Shown one piece after another: positions 32,876 through 39,700 of a stretch of 64,000 bases of DNA (positions within the stretch are counted from its first letter, which is position 1; every line of letters starts with the position of its first letter). The position numbers were made by a program, and so were the translations under genes. The stretch covers positions 33,473,184 through 33,537,183 of the forward strand of contig OZ024894.1 of NCBI GenBank assembly GCA_964017195.1, given 5' to 3'. The DNA comes from Siderastrea radians. Lineage: Eukaryota > Cnidaria > Anthozoa > Scleractinia > Rhizangiidae. The notes below the pieces were generated by a model that was not told the origin of the DNA, did not search any database, and saw nothing but the letters and a program-made list of their open reading frames with translations.

Positions 32876-33001
32876 TTTAATGATTCCACATTCTGCACAA
32901 GTACATTTAAGCATAAGCCTCCCATTTTTAGCCTTTTCATATCGTTCACTCCCTGGTACACATTCTGTGACCTTTTTTTGTTTCACGCAATATGATTTCA
33001 T
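32816..33001 (-). CDS. Zinc-ribbon protein, copy 2 (head of frameshift cascade)
   Basis: 61 aa, with a Cys pattern (SYCVKQKKVTEC, then CTCAECGIIKTKF) resembling the short zinc-ribbon proteins of adintovirus/Polinton genomes. Nearly identical to the N-terminus of the neighbour at 33023-33424, so a tandem duplication. The last 12 codons after the slippery GGGAAAC look unlike coding sequence, while the -1 frame reads straight on into the PLA2 gene. The start ATG follows TCTAATCATATTATAT. Confidence 0.8.
   Translation of the reverse strand: MKSYCVKQKKVTECVPGSERYEKAKNGRLMLKCTCAECGIIKTKFVKQTGNGSARRQGRAY
32823..32855 (-). promoter_or_regulatory. Putative -1 ribosomal frameshift signal, zinc ribbon to PLA2
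   Basis: Zero-frame heptamer G GGA AAC at 32855-32849, a 6-nt spacer, then a hairpin at 32842-32823 with a 7-bp stem (GCCCGTC / GGCGGGC, one G-U) and a 6-nt loop. GGGAAAC is a natural slippery site in retroviruses. Function is inferred. Confidence 0.7.
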
Positions 33002-33022
33002 ATATAATATGATTAGATTAGA

Positions 33023-33424
33023 TTAAGGTTCAATATATACGTTTTCATATTTACCAGTTTTCGGATTTTTCACCAAATGCATAACAGTACCCTTCTTTGG
33101 TTTAGTCCAGAATTTCTTGCTTGTTATACCTGTTGGTGCTGTGAAAGCACCTTTTAAGATATCACCAGACCAATATCGGTCAAATACATGGTTGGTTGAT
33201 GGAATTACTTTGCGAGTTATTTGTTCAGCTATTTTGGCTGCCTCAAAAGCTTTACCTAATGGATTTTCACCTCCCTTTTGGCTTTTGATAAATTTGGTTT
33301 TCGTAATACCACATTCACCACAAATACATTTCATCATAAGTCTGTTATTTTTGGCTCTCACATATCGTTCACTCCCGGGTACACATTCTGTGACCCTTTT
33401 CTGTTTCACGCAATAAGATTTCAT
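33023..33424 (-). CDS. Zinc-ribbon protein, copy 1, with extended C-terminus
   Basis: 133 aa. Residues 1-45 repeat the zinc-ribbon of the next gene (SYCVKQKRVTEC, CICGECGITKTKF). The rest is a different basic tail (GENPLGKAFEAAKIAEQITRKV and KKGTVMHLVKNPKTGKY) that may bind DNA or capsid. It lies 11 bp downstream of the protease stop on the same strand. The ATG follows AAGTTATAT. Probably a virion or regulatory protein, but the role is unknown. Confidence 0.75.
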   Translation of the reverse strand: MKSYCVKQKRVTECVPGSERYVRAKNNRLMMKCICGECGITKTKFIKSQKGGENPLGKAFEAAKIAEQITRKVIPSTNHVFDRYWSGDILKGAFTAPTGITSKKFWTKPKKGTVMHLVKNPKTGKYENVYIEP

Positions 33425-33435
33425 ATATAACTTGA

Positions 33436-33987
33436 TTACATATTTTTGAAATACCGTGCTAGAAACCTCTCATTCTTCGTCATATCATATATGTCGAAAA
33501 CTTCCAACAGATCAAAATATGATTTGCCCTTATTCATCTCATTCAAAAAGTATAAACAGAAGTAACCGCATGTTGTCGTTAGTAAATTTTGTATTTGATT
33601 GTTCTGATGAAGCAATGTTAAGTTCTTCTTTTTAGCATGATTGACCATTTCTTGGAAGGGAGGCAAACCAAATGAATCAAAGTAATTGATGACGTTATCT
33701 TTCACATAAGTAGCCACCCAATGACTCCCTGACATATAACTCGGTTCAAGATTGTAAATGAATAGAGCCTGTTGATGATCATGTGGGACAGTTTCATCTC
33801 GAGACAGAACATCTTTGATTGGGATATTCAGATATTTACACCATTTTATTAAATCATAATTGCTTAATGGGGCATTCTTATGGAATTTTGGTTTTACAAT
33901 AGAATGTTTAGAAGAGGGACGTTTTTGAATGGTGAGTTCTTGCCTAATAGTAGACCGTTGCCCTTTTTCTGAGCTTTTCTTTTTTTT
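33436..33987 (-). CDS. PRO: Adenain-like cysteine protease (capsid maturation)
   Basis: Ulp1/adenain fold with His in GSHWVATY (33723-33721), Asp in YFDSFG (33678-33676), Gln and Cys in QNLLTTTCGYFC (33591-33589 and 33570-33568). The Gln-Cys spacing of seven equals that of adenovirus protease. The only ATG, at 33735, sits four codons before the catalytic His, far too late. Upstream the frame is open and reads like the normal Polinton protease N-terminus (APLSNYDLIKWCKYLNIP) back to a TAA at 33990-33988. That upstream part overlaps the pVI-like gene in its -1 frame, just after an A10 run. A -1 frameshift fusion is proposed. The 5' limit given is the frame opening. Confidence 0.9.
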   Translation of the reverse strand, partial: KKKKSSEKGQRSTIRQELTIQKRPSSKHSIVKPKFHKNAPLSNYDLIKWCKYLNIPIKDVLSRDETVPHDHQQALFIYNLEPSYMSGSHWVATYVKDNVINYFDSFGLPPFQEMVNHAKKKNLTLLHQNNQIQNLLTTTCGYFCLYFLNEMNKGKSYFDLLEVFDIYDMTKNERFLARYFKNM

Positions 33988-34742
33988 TTAGTCCCCATAC
34001 CGATTGTACTGTTCGGCCAATTTCCATAAAAAGGCGGTGTTCTATACATTGGCATTAACAAACCACCATCCTGATTATCATTGGTTAGTTGTGATATAGA
34101 TCTGGGTGGTCTTTGTTGGGGTTGTCCCATCTGAGGGGCACCTTTACCAGTCATCTTCTTTATTGCCTCAATAGCTAAAGGGACTCCAATTGATGCAAGA
34201 AGAGTACCTAAGAACCCACCCGTTTGTACTTTTGTTGGTTTTATATGAACACCAGAACCGGTTTGTAGAGCATTTAATATATCTTGTTTTTGTTTTGTGG
34301 TCAAAAGATGTTTATATGCTATCAACTGGTTGATTATATTTTGTGGTATGAGAAACCCACCAGTTTGAATTCCTTTTCCAGATATCTTTTTCACGATCTG
34401 AGATGCTCCTTCAGATGCTAAACCTGCCAAAGCTGACAATCCAATAGTCTTGGCAATCGTTGGAGCGAAAGTTCTTCCAAGCGACAGAACTGTAGAGAGG
34501 AGTGATCCACCAACTTGCTTTCGAATGTTTGTTTTTGCTAGTTTGATGTCCATTCCCTTTTTCAATTTTCTATTTTTATCCAATCGCTTAACTATATTCT
34601 GAGGTACGTATAGAGTGTCATTCCCAGATAGAGAGTCCTTCGTGAGTCTTAGAACTATTGTTTCTCTTTTATGATACGCGTTACTAAGATTCTTTTTCTG
34701 GTTTGGTGATAAACTAACTTTAATTTCGTATAGTTGTGTCAT
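33894..34742 (-). CDS. pVI/core-like minor virion protein
   Basis: 282 aa, basic. Three hydrophobic, Gly/Ala-rich amphipathic segments (for example LLSTVLSLGRTFAPTIAKTIG and FLGTLLASIGVPLAIEAIKK) are each preceded by a GG pair (KQVGGS, IQTGGF, VQTGGF). They resemble adenovirus pVI, whose amphipathic helix disrupts membranes. The tail is Lys-rich (TKKKRKAQKKG) and ends SPFKNVPLLNILL, a terminal pattern seen in related elements. The GG pairs look like sites for the adenain-like protease next door, which cleaves after GG or GxG in adenovirus. The protease is encoded in the -1 frame of its 3' end. The ATG follows TCTAACATATATTAT. Confidence 0.75.
   Translation of the reverse strand: MTQLYEIKVSLSPNQKKNLSNAYHKRETIVLRLTKDSLSGNDTLYVPQNIVKRLDKNRKLKKGMDIKLAKTNIRKQVGGSLLSTVLSLGRTFAPTIAKTIGLSALAGLASEGASQIVKKISGKGIQTGGFLIPQNIINQLIAYKHLLTTKQKQDILNALQTGSGVHIKPTKVQTGGFLGTLLASIGVPLAIEAIKKMTGKGAPQMGQPQQRPPRSISQLTNDNQDGGLLMPMYRTPPFYGNWPNSTIGMGTKKKRKAQKKGNGLLLGKNSPFKNVPLLNILL
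33980..33989 (-). promoter_or_regulatory. A10 run, candidate slippery site between pVI-like gene and protease
   Basis: On the coding strand A10 gives zero-frame A AAA AAA at 33987-33981. The -1 frame opens exactly here, after a TAA at 33990-33988, and stays open through the protease. I see no strong downstream stem, so this is weaker than the two other sites. Transcriptional slippage is an alternative. Confidence 0.5.
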
Positions 34743-34801
34743 ATAATATATGTTAGATAAATTCTCTTTTAAAAAACATATTCAGTGTAAAACTTACTTA
34801 T

Positions 34802-36091
34802 TTAAACTATCATCAATTCGTTTCCAACTGTCTTTACTACAACCTCACTCTCGTAAAATACGATGCTATGAGCTCGGACGTTTGCTGCCGGGGCTACATT
34901 GAGACGATAATGGAGAATCAACTGTTTAGGATCTCTCGTCACTACCTCTTTCTGATATGACAAATCGAAATACAATAATCCATACAAACTAGTGAAATTG
35001 GATACATTAAGCTGTGTTCCTGAATTGTAATCGTTCTTACGAAATGCATATGACGTGAGATCATTAAATATCCGTATTTTAGAATCTGCATCGTATTCTA
35101 GTTCGGGATAGAACGTGTTGTTTCCATATTCAAGCCTGCAGTTTGATAGAGAGCTATTAGCATTAGCTGCATTCAACTTGAAAGTGTCAAACAAATATGG
35201 ACTCCTCTCTGCTTCATCATTATTCGGTGCGTCTGTCCTCTGGAGATATATAAAAACATGTTTAACGTCATCGATAGCTGGACTGATTTGAAACATATTC
35301 TGAACAGCTCTGGTATTTGCTGACTGATTGTAGAGATCTCGCATATATGTCCAGGTTGTTGACTTGAGAAACTCTGAAACGAAATTACTATACATGCTGT
35401 CTTTTGGGATTAATCTTGGAAGCCAAAGATACAATCTCTTTACTACAACACGACCAGCGCCTGTGCCATTTGCCATGTGAATCATTTCACTGTCTTCATT
35501 GAGTGTAAGTTCAATTGTGAGCTGCATTGGGGGCAACATTTTTCTTTCTAGCTCTTGAAAAAAGCTGTATCTGTTTAAGGGAATCATTTCGTTAATACTC
35601 TTAGCTCCTCCACTACCGTCGTTGGCTGTTGCTTGGGTTAAAATACGACGGGCTTCAAAACCTGTGTTTGTATCTGCTGTTGTTCCATCAGTATCAAGAT
35701 ACCAGAACGAATTCTTTCCAACAGATCTACTATAATCATCACTGTATTCAAGGAGATTTTTCACATTCGTTATTCGATGCAAATTATCACTCTCATACAC
35801 GATTTTGCCTGAAGATTTAATAACCATATGTCTGATTAGACTGTGAGATCCGTTTATCATAGTGATGCGATCCGCTTGAGCATATCCAGCACCATCTGCC
35901 CTTTTTTGAAGCTCTTTAGTTACTTCGAAATACCCATTGAAAAAATCGAACATAGTCGACCTATCGTTGATTGTGAATCTGTAACCTGTCTTTTTCTGGC
36001 TTTGATTGTTAGCAGGTTGCTCAATGACATTATCCAAATGGAAACGAACGTATTCATATCGTTGTAGATTTTCATTTGTTCTGAAACTCAT
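34802..36091 (-). CDS. MCP: Major capsid protein (double jelly-roll, hexon-like)
   Basis: 429 aa, the expected size for a Polinton major capsid protein. Features of the family are visible: an N-terminal RYEYVRFHLDNV start, MFDFFNGYFEV early in the first jelly roll, ERKMLPPMQLTIELTLNED, VVVKRLYLWLPRLIP in the linker to the second barrel, and a hydrophobic C-terminal strand (AHSIVFYESEVVVKTV). Double jelly-roll proteins form the trimeric hexon-like capsomers of icosahedral particles. The frame is intact. It lies between the pVI-like and core-like genes, and its ATG follows TCTAAACTACTCATATAA. Confidence 0.85.
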   Translation of the reverse strand: MSFRTNENLQRYEYVRFHLDNVIEQPANNQSQKKTGYRFTINDRSTMFDFFNGYFEVTKELQKRADGAGYAQADRITMINGSHSLIRHMVIKSSGKIVYESDNLHRITNVKNLLEYSDDYSRSVGKNSFWYLDTDGTTADTNTGFEARRILTQATANDGSGGAKSINEMIPLNRYSFFQELERKMLPPMQLTIELTLNEDSEMIHMANGTGAGRVVVKRLYLWLPRLIPKDSMYSNFVSEFLKSTTWTYMRDLYNQSANTRAVQNMFQISPAIDDVKHVFIYLQRTDAPNNDEAERSPYLFDTFKLNAANANSSLSNCRLEYGNNTFYPELEYDADSKIRIFNDLTSYAFRKNDYNSGTQLNVSNFTSLYGLLYFDLSYQKEVVTRDPKQLILHYRLNVAPAANVRAHSIVFYESEVVVKTVGNELMIV

Positions 36092-36122
36092 TTATATGAG
36101 TAGTTTAGATAAAATTCACTTT

Positions 36123-36473
36123 TTAATAACCAGTACCAGATATAAGTCTATTCAGAATCGTGTTGTAGTCTTCTTGTTTTGGTTTAGTAGGTTTGGTTGG
36201 TTTCATTGGTTGTTTAGTTGAACCGTGTAATTTTCTCATAATAAGCTCTCCGCTTTTTTCAACTACTTTTTTTCCCAGTTTGTCTCCAGCATGTGAAATA
36301 CCAGATTCAAGCGCTTTTTTGGCAAAAGGTTTAGCAACTTTTTTGAAAGCAGATGATGCAAGACTCTTTATTGGTTTGAAAATGTTGTCAACAATGAGCC
36401 CAGATCCTTTATGTTTATAAACAAATCGTCCAAGTTTTGGATGATAAATTCGCTTGTATTCATATGATGCCAT
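36123..36473 (-). CDS. Small basic core-like protein
   Basis: 116 aa, Lys-rich. A conserved-looking N-terminus (YEYKRIYHPKLGRFVYK) leads to an amphipathic helical stretch (NIFKPIKSLASSAFKKVAKP) and a tail ending NRLISGTGY. Size, charge and place next to the capsid genes suggest a DNA-condensing or pVI/pVII-like virion protein. No catalytic motif. The ATG follows TCTAACTAATAGTTATAG. Confidence 0.65.
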   Translation of the reverse strand: MASYEYKRIYHPKLGRFVYKHKGSGLIVDNIFKPIKSLASSAFKKVAKPFAKKALESGISHAGDKLGKKVVEKSGELIMRKLHGSTKQPMKPTKPTKPKQEDYNTILNRLISGTGY

Positions 36474-36491
36474 CTATAACTATTAGTTAGA

Positions 36492-37253
36492 TTAATCTCT
36501 CTTCTCTCTTAAAATCAAACTGAATGAAGTGTCACTATGATTAAGATCTATAATTCTTCGTTTACCGTCGGTGATATAAATCCGAATTTTATTAATCGTA
36601 TTTTTATTGACAGGATTGAACTGTACTCGTCTTGGCTCTTGTGTGAAACTATAACTCGGGGTGAGAGTTGAGGTACTGAAACTATATATAATATCTGACT
36701 CTTCACCATCGACGAGACTGTCACTTTTCAAATCACAATGAACATTTAATATTTCTCTGTCTTGTGAGAGATTAGGAATGTAATCTCCAACATTTACACT
36801 ACTTGTTAGAATCTTTTTATTGAAACCAATAAGATCATTAAAATTACTTTGAGTAAGATCTAATCTGTAATCTTTGGCAAGTGTTATTATTGTCCTGAAT
36901 ACAGTATCGTTGAACTCCAGAGTGATTGGATATTGAGGGTTTGATGAGGTTCCTGTTTTTGTTTTTTCTTTGATTAAATTGTCAAAATCAATGTAATTCC
37001 ACACTCCAGGGTTGAATATAATTTCCGTCCAATTAGCACCACTATCAGACGAATATCTTATTTTCTGATTAGTGAGTTCTTTCGTAATGTTAAACCAAGT
37101 GAATGACATCGAAATGATTCGGTCTAGGCCGATTTCATATTGTCTGTTTGAATCTAGTATTATCGGATTACTGTATTTGATTGTGAAATCCGATGGTTTA
37201 TTACCATTTTGGGCTTTCACTGTATGACTGGATAATACAAGTTGTCTATTCAT
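36492..37253 (-). CDS. Minor capsid (penton-like, single jelly-roll) protein
   Basis: 253 aa, beta-rich. It starts MNRQLVLSSHTVKAQNGNKP and continues with IKYSNPIILDSNRQYEIGLDRI, followed by alternating hydrophobic strands. This matches the minor capsid protein of Polintons, which forms pentameric vertices. It is encoded just upstream of the core-like gene on the same strand. The ATG follows TCTAAACTAATCATATAA, nearly the same leader as the major capsid gene, which suggests co-regulation. Confidence 0.75.
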   Translation of the reverse strand: MNRQLVLSSHTVKAQNGNKPSDFTIKYSNPIILDSNRQYEIGLDRIISMSFTWFNITKELTNQKIRYSSDSGANWTEIIFNPGVWNYIDFDNLIKEKTKTGTSSNPQYPITLEFNDTVFRTIITLAKDYRLDLTQSNFNDLIGFNKKILTSSVNVGDYIPNLSQDREILNVHCDLKSDSLVDGEESDIIYSFSTSTLTPSYSFTQEPRRVQFNPVNKNTINKIRIYITDGKRRIIDLNHSDTSFSLILREKRD

Positions 37254-37261
37254 TTATATGA

Positions 37262-38266
37262 TTAGTTTAGACTAAAATAGTTTTTGTATATTTTGTTATA
37301 TTGTGGCTTATTGAGTATTGAATTTCTCAACAAGATGTCGAGAAGTGCAACACCTGTGTTTCTTAGCTCTATGCTATTATTACCGGCAACCTTTGATCCT
37401 ATAATCAGTTCAAGTTTTTTCATCATTTCTGTTGGATTATTGAAAAACATTACCTGCCCACCTTTTTTTGTTTTTTTCTTCAAACCAGACCCTTTGATAG
37501 ATTTGAGTTTTTGGAGTTTTTGTTGATGGTAATTCATATAATCAGTCAGAACCTTTCTTGTATCTTGAATAATTTTTCTTCGATATTGAGCCTCAGCTTC
37601 AGTGATTGAACCACTATTTAATTTTTTAGTAATATCAGCCGAATAGCCAGTTAGTTTATAACGTTGATCCTTAGCTTTCTTCAGGGTCTTGGTAAGATAA
37701 GATTTCCTCTTTTTGTCATTCATATCTTCTTGTTCAAGTCGTAATTCAACTTCTTCATAATTCGGTATATTCAATTTATCTAAAGCTTGGTTAATTGCAT
37801 CCTCCTCGAGAATGTTATAATCAGGTACTTCTTCTTCTTCGTATTCAGGTGGAAGATCTTCAGGTTCATACATATATTCCGGATCTATATACATTTGTTT
37901 TTTACCTGATGCTAAATCCTCGAGGACGTCTTCATAACTTGGAGGTTTTGGAACCAATTGTTTGTCATTTTGTGGTAGAACTTGATCACCAAATAGATCT
38001 TCCAATCCATAATCAGGCACTTCATCATCAATAGCTATTCCATAATCTGGAACAGGTCGCTTTTTCTTTACCAATCTTCTCAACGGTGCTTTTGGGGCTG
38101 TAAGTTCCTTTAACTCAGATGTTATAGGTTTGAAAAGTTTCTCTGCCTCGACTTCACCCATTTGATCAGATATCTTTTTTTGTTTTATTGTATCTCTTAC
38201 TGTGTTAATCTTTTTACCAAGCTCGGATCGTTTCTCAGCCATTTCTTTCCATTTGAGTAAACTCAT
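37262..38266 (-). CDS. PPxY-containing virion-associated protein (role unknown)
   Basis: 334 aa. An N-terminal charged helix is followed by an acidic, Pro/Tyr-rich middle with three VPDY motifs (72-75, 83-86, 147-150) and two PPxY motifs, PPSY at 108-111 and PPEY at 139-142. The C-terminal third is Lys-rich, with KGSGLKKKTKKGG and a hydrophobic end (GVALLDILLRNSIL). PPxY motifs recruit NEDD4-type ubiquitin ligases in adenovirus pVI and in enveloped viruses, so a trafficking or exit function is possible but inferred. Proteins like this occur beside the capsid genes in related elements. It diverges from the ATPase. Confidence 0.65.
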   Translation of the reverse strand: MSLLKWKEMAEKRSELGKKINTVRDTIKQKKISDQMGEVEAEKLFKPITSELKELTAPKAPLRRLVKKKRPVPDYGIAIDDEVPDYGLEDLFGDQVLPQNDKQLVPKPPSYEDVLEDLASGKKQMYIDPEYMYEPEDLPPEYEEEEVPDYNILEEDAINQALDKLNIPNYEEVELRLEQEDMNDKKRKSYLTKTLKKAKDQRYKLTGYSADITKKLNSGSITEAEAQYRRKIIQDTRKVLTDYMNYHQQKLQKLKSIKGSGLKKKTKKGGQVMFFNNPTEMMKKLELIIGSKVAGNNSIELRNTGVALLDILLRNSILNKPQYNKIYKNYFSLN

Positions 38267-38394
38267 TATATCATTTGTTTACATAAAATTTCGTATTTTG
38301 TTCGGAAAAATTAGGGTTATCATATATAAAAACGCTAGCATAGCGTTTCGCATAGCATGTCGCCATGCGATAAAATTGTATAAACAAATGATAT
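38267..38394. promoter_or_regulatory. Divergent promoter between the PPxY protein gene and the ATPase
   Basis: Both starts are reached through the same leader in mirror image: AAACAAATGATATA before the minus-strand ATG at 38266 and AAACAAATGATAT before the plus-strand ATG at 38395. The interval is 128 bp, with a GCATAGCGTTTCGCATAGC repeat in the middle. Confidence 0.55.
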
Positions 38395-39689
38395 ATGAGA
38401 ATTCAAAACTATGACATTCAAGACGATGAAAATAACGATTTTATCCAATTAAAGAGTTTCATGCCAAACCGATGTTTCAGGATGCTTATTTGTGCTCCCT
38501 CCGGTCACGCCGGGCCAGCAGAGGGCACGAAGCTGCACGCTCGGAAAAACTTTTGCGTCTTTTATCCGATAGAGCTCAAACTTTGCACAATGATAGAACT
38601 TTTTATTCCAAACAATCGTATCGTTTTTGTTTTTTCATTTTAACGGTTTTTGGCGGGAAAATGACGTCACAGTGCTAAAGGCAAATTTTCAATTGTCTCT
38701 TATGGCACAAAAAGTATATGATTCTGAAAGAACTCATTGAGATAAAGTGAAATGCGAAGAAATTATTGAAAAAGCTCGATCCGTCTTGAAGATATAAAGA
38801 TCTGAATTTTATAAATGTTCTAAAAATAGTAACAAAATGGCGGAAAATTCAAACTTCCGAACTTTATATCTTCAAGACGGATCGAGCTTTTTCAATAATT
38901 TCTTCGCATTTCACTTTATCTCAATGAGTTCTTTCAGAATCATATACTTTTTGTGCCATAAGAGACAATTGAAAATTTGCCTTTAGCACTGTGACGTCAT
39001 TTTCCCGCCAAAAACCGTTAAAATGAAAAAACAAAAACAATACGATTGTTTGGAATAAAAAGTTCTATCATTGTGCAAAGTTTGAGCTCTATCGGATAAA
39101 AGACGCAAAAGTTTTTCCGAGCGTGCAGCTTCGTGCCCTCTGCTGGCCCGGCGTGGGTGGTGGCAAGACTAACCTTTTGCTTGATATGATATATAGGCTT
39201 CTCTATTTCGATAAGATATACCTTTATGCTCGAAATCTCTCCCAAAGCAAATATAAGCATCTGTTGAAAACTCTTGAACCAATATCAAAAGAGGTGGGTT
39301 ATAACGTGATAGAAGCAAGTAACGATGAAATCATCCCTCTTACAGATTTGTCTGAGGAAAACCAAAAATTAATCATATTTGATGACTATTTGAATACAGG
39401 TAAGAAAAATGACGAACGGATACGAGACTACTTCACCAATTCAAGAAATAAAAATTGTTGTTGTATATATTTGAGTCAAAGCTATTACGGAACCGATAAA
39501 ACAATAAGACTGAATAGTTCACATTATTGCATTTTCGATTTCCCATCAAGAAATGAACAATCCATGATTTGTAGAGAATTGGGTGTTAACAAAGAGGATT
39601 ATCAGAAAGCTACTAAGGATCCATATAGTTTTCTGTATGTTGATAAGGTCAAAAAAAAGGTAGCCCGAAATTTCGATGAAAGAATATAA
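38395..39689 (+). pseudogene. ATP: DNA-packaging ATPase (FtsK/HerA type), P-loop split by a MITE
   Basis: The gene starts at the ATG at 38395 (behind GATAT) and reads 37 codons up to the first residues of a P-loop, where a 650-bp fold-back element is inserted. The remaining frame resumes after the right target duplication at 39159 with the Gly-Lys-Thr of the P-loop (39162-39170) and runs to the TAA at 39687-39689. Walker B is LIIFDDYL, followed by an arginine-rich sensor region (SRNKNCCCIYLSQSYY). The two parts stay in the same frame if the insertion and one GGT copy are removed; total length would be 213 aa, normal for Polinton ATPases. Reading through the MITE ends at 38643, so no functional enzyme is made from this copy. 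Confidence 0.9.
38506..39155. mobile_element. Fold-back MITE, 293-bp arms, 3-bp TSD (GGT)
   Basis: Arms 38506-38798 and 38863-39155 are near-identical inverted repeats around a 64-bp centre. Termini are CACGCCGGGCC...GGCCCGGCGTG. GGT is duplicated at 38503-38505 and 39156-39158. CAC ends with a 3-bp duplication resemble EnSpm/CACTA, but PIF/Harbinger is not excluded. The arms differ at very few positions, so the insertion is young. No coding capacity. Confidence 0.92.
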
Positions 39690-39700
39690 ACCATTAATAT

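Noticed and set aside
38395..38643. 82-codon reading of the ATPase start through the MITE as a real small protein
   Set aside because: Its C-terminal half is MITE sequence that also appears mirrored in the other arm; it is a truncation product.
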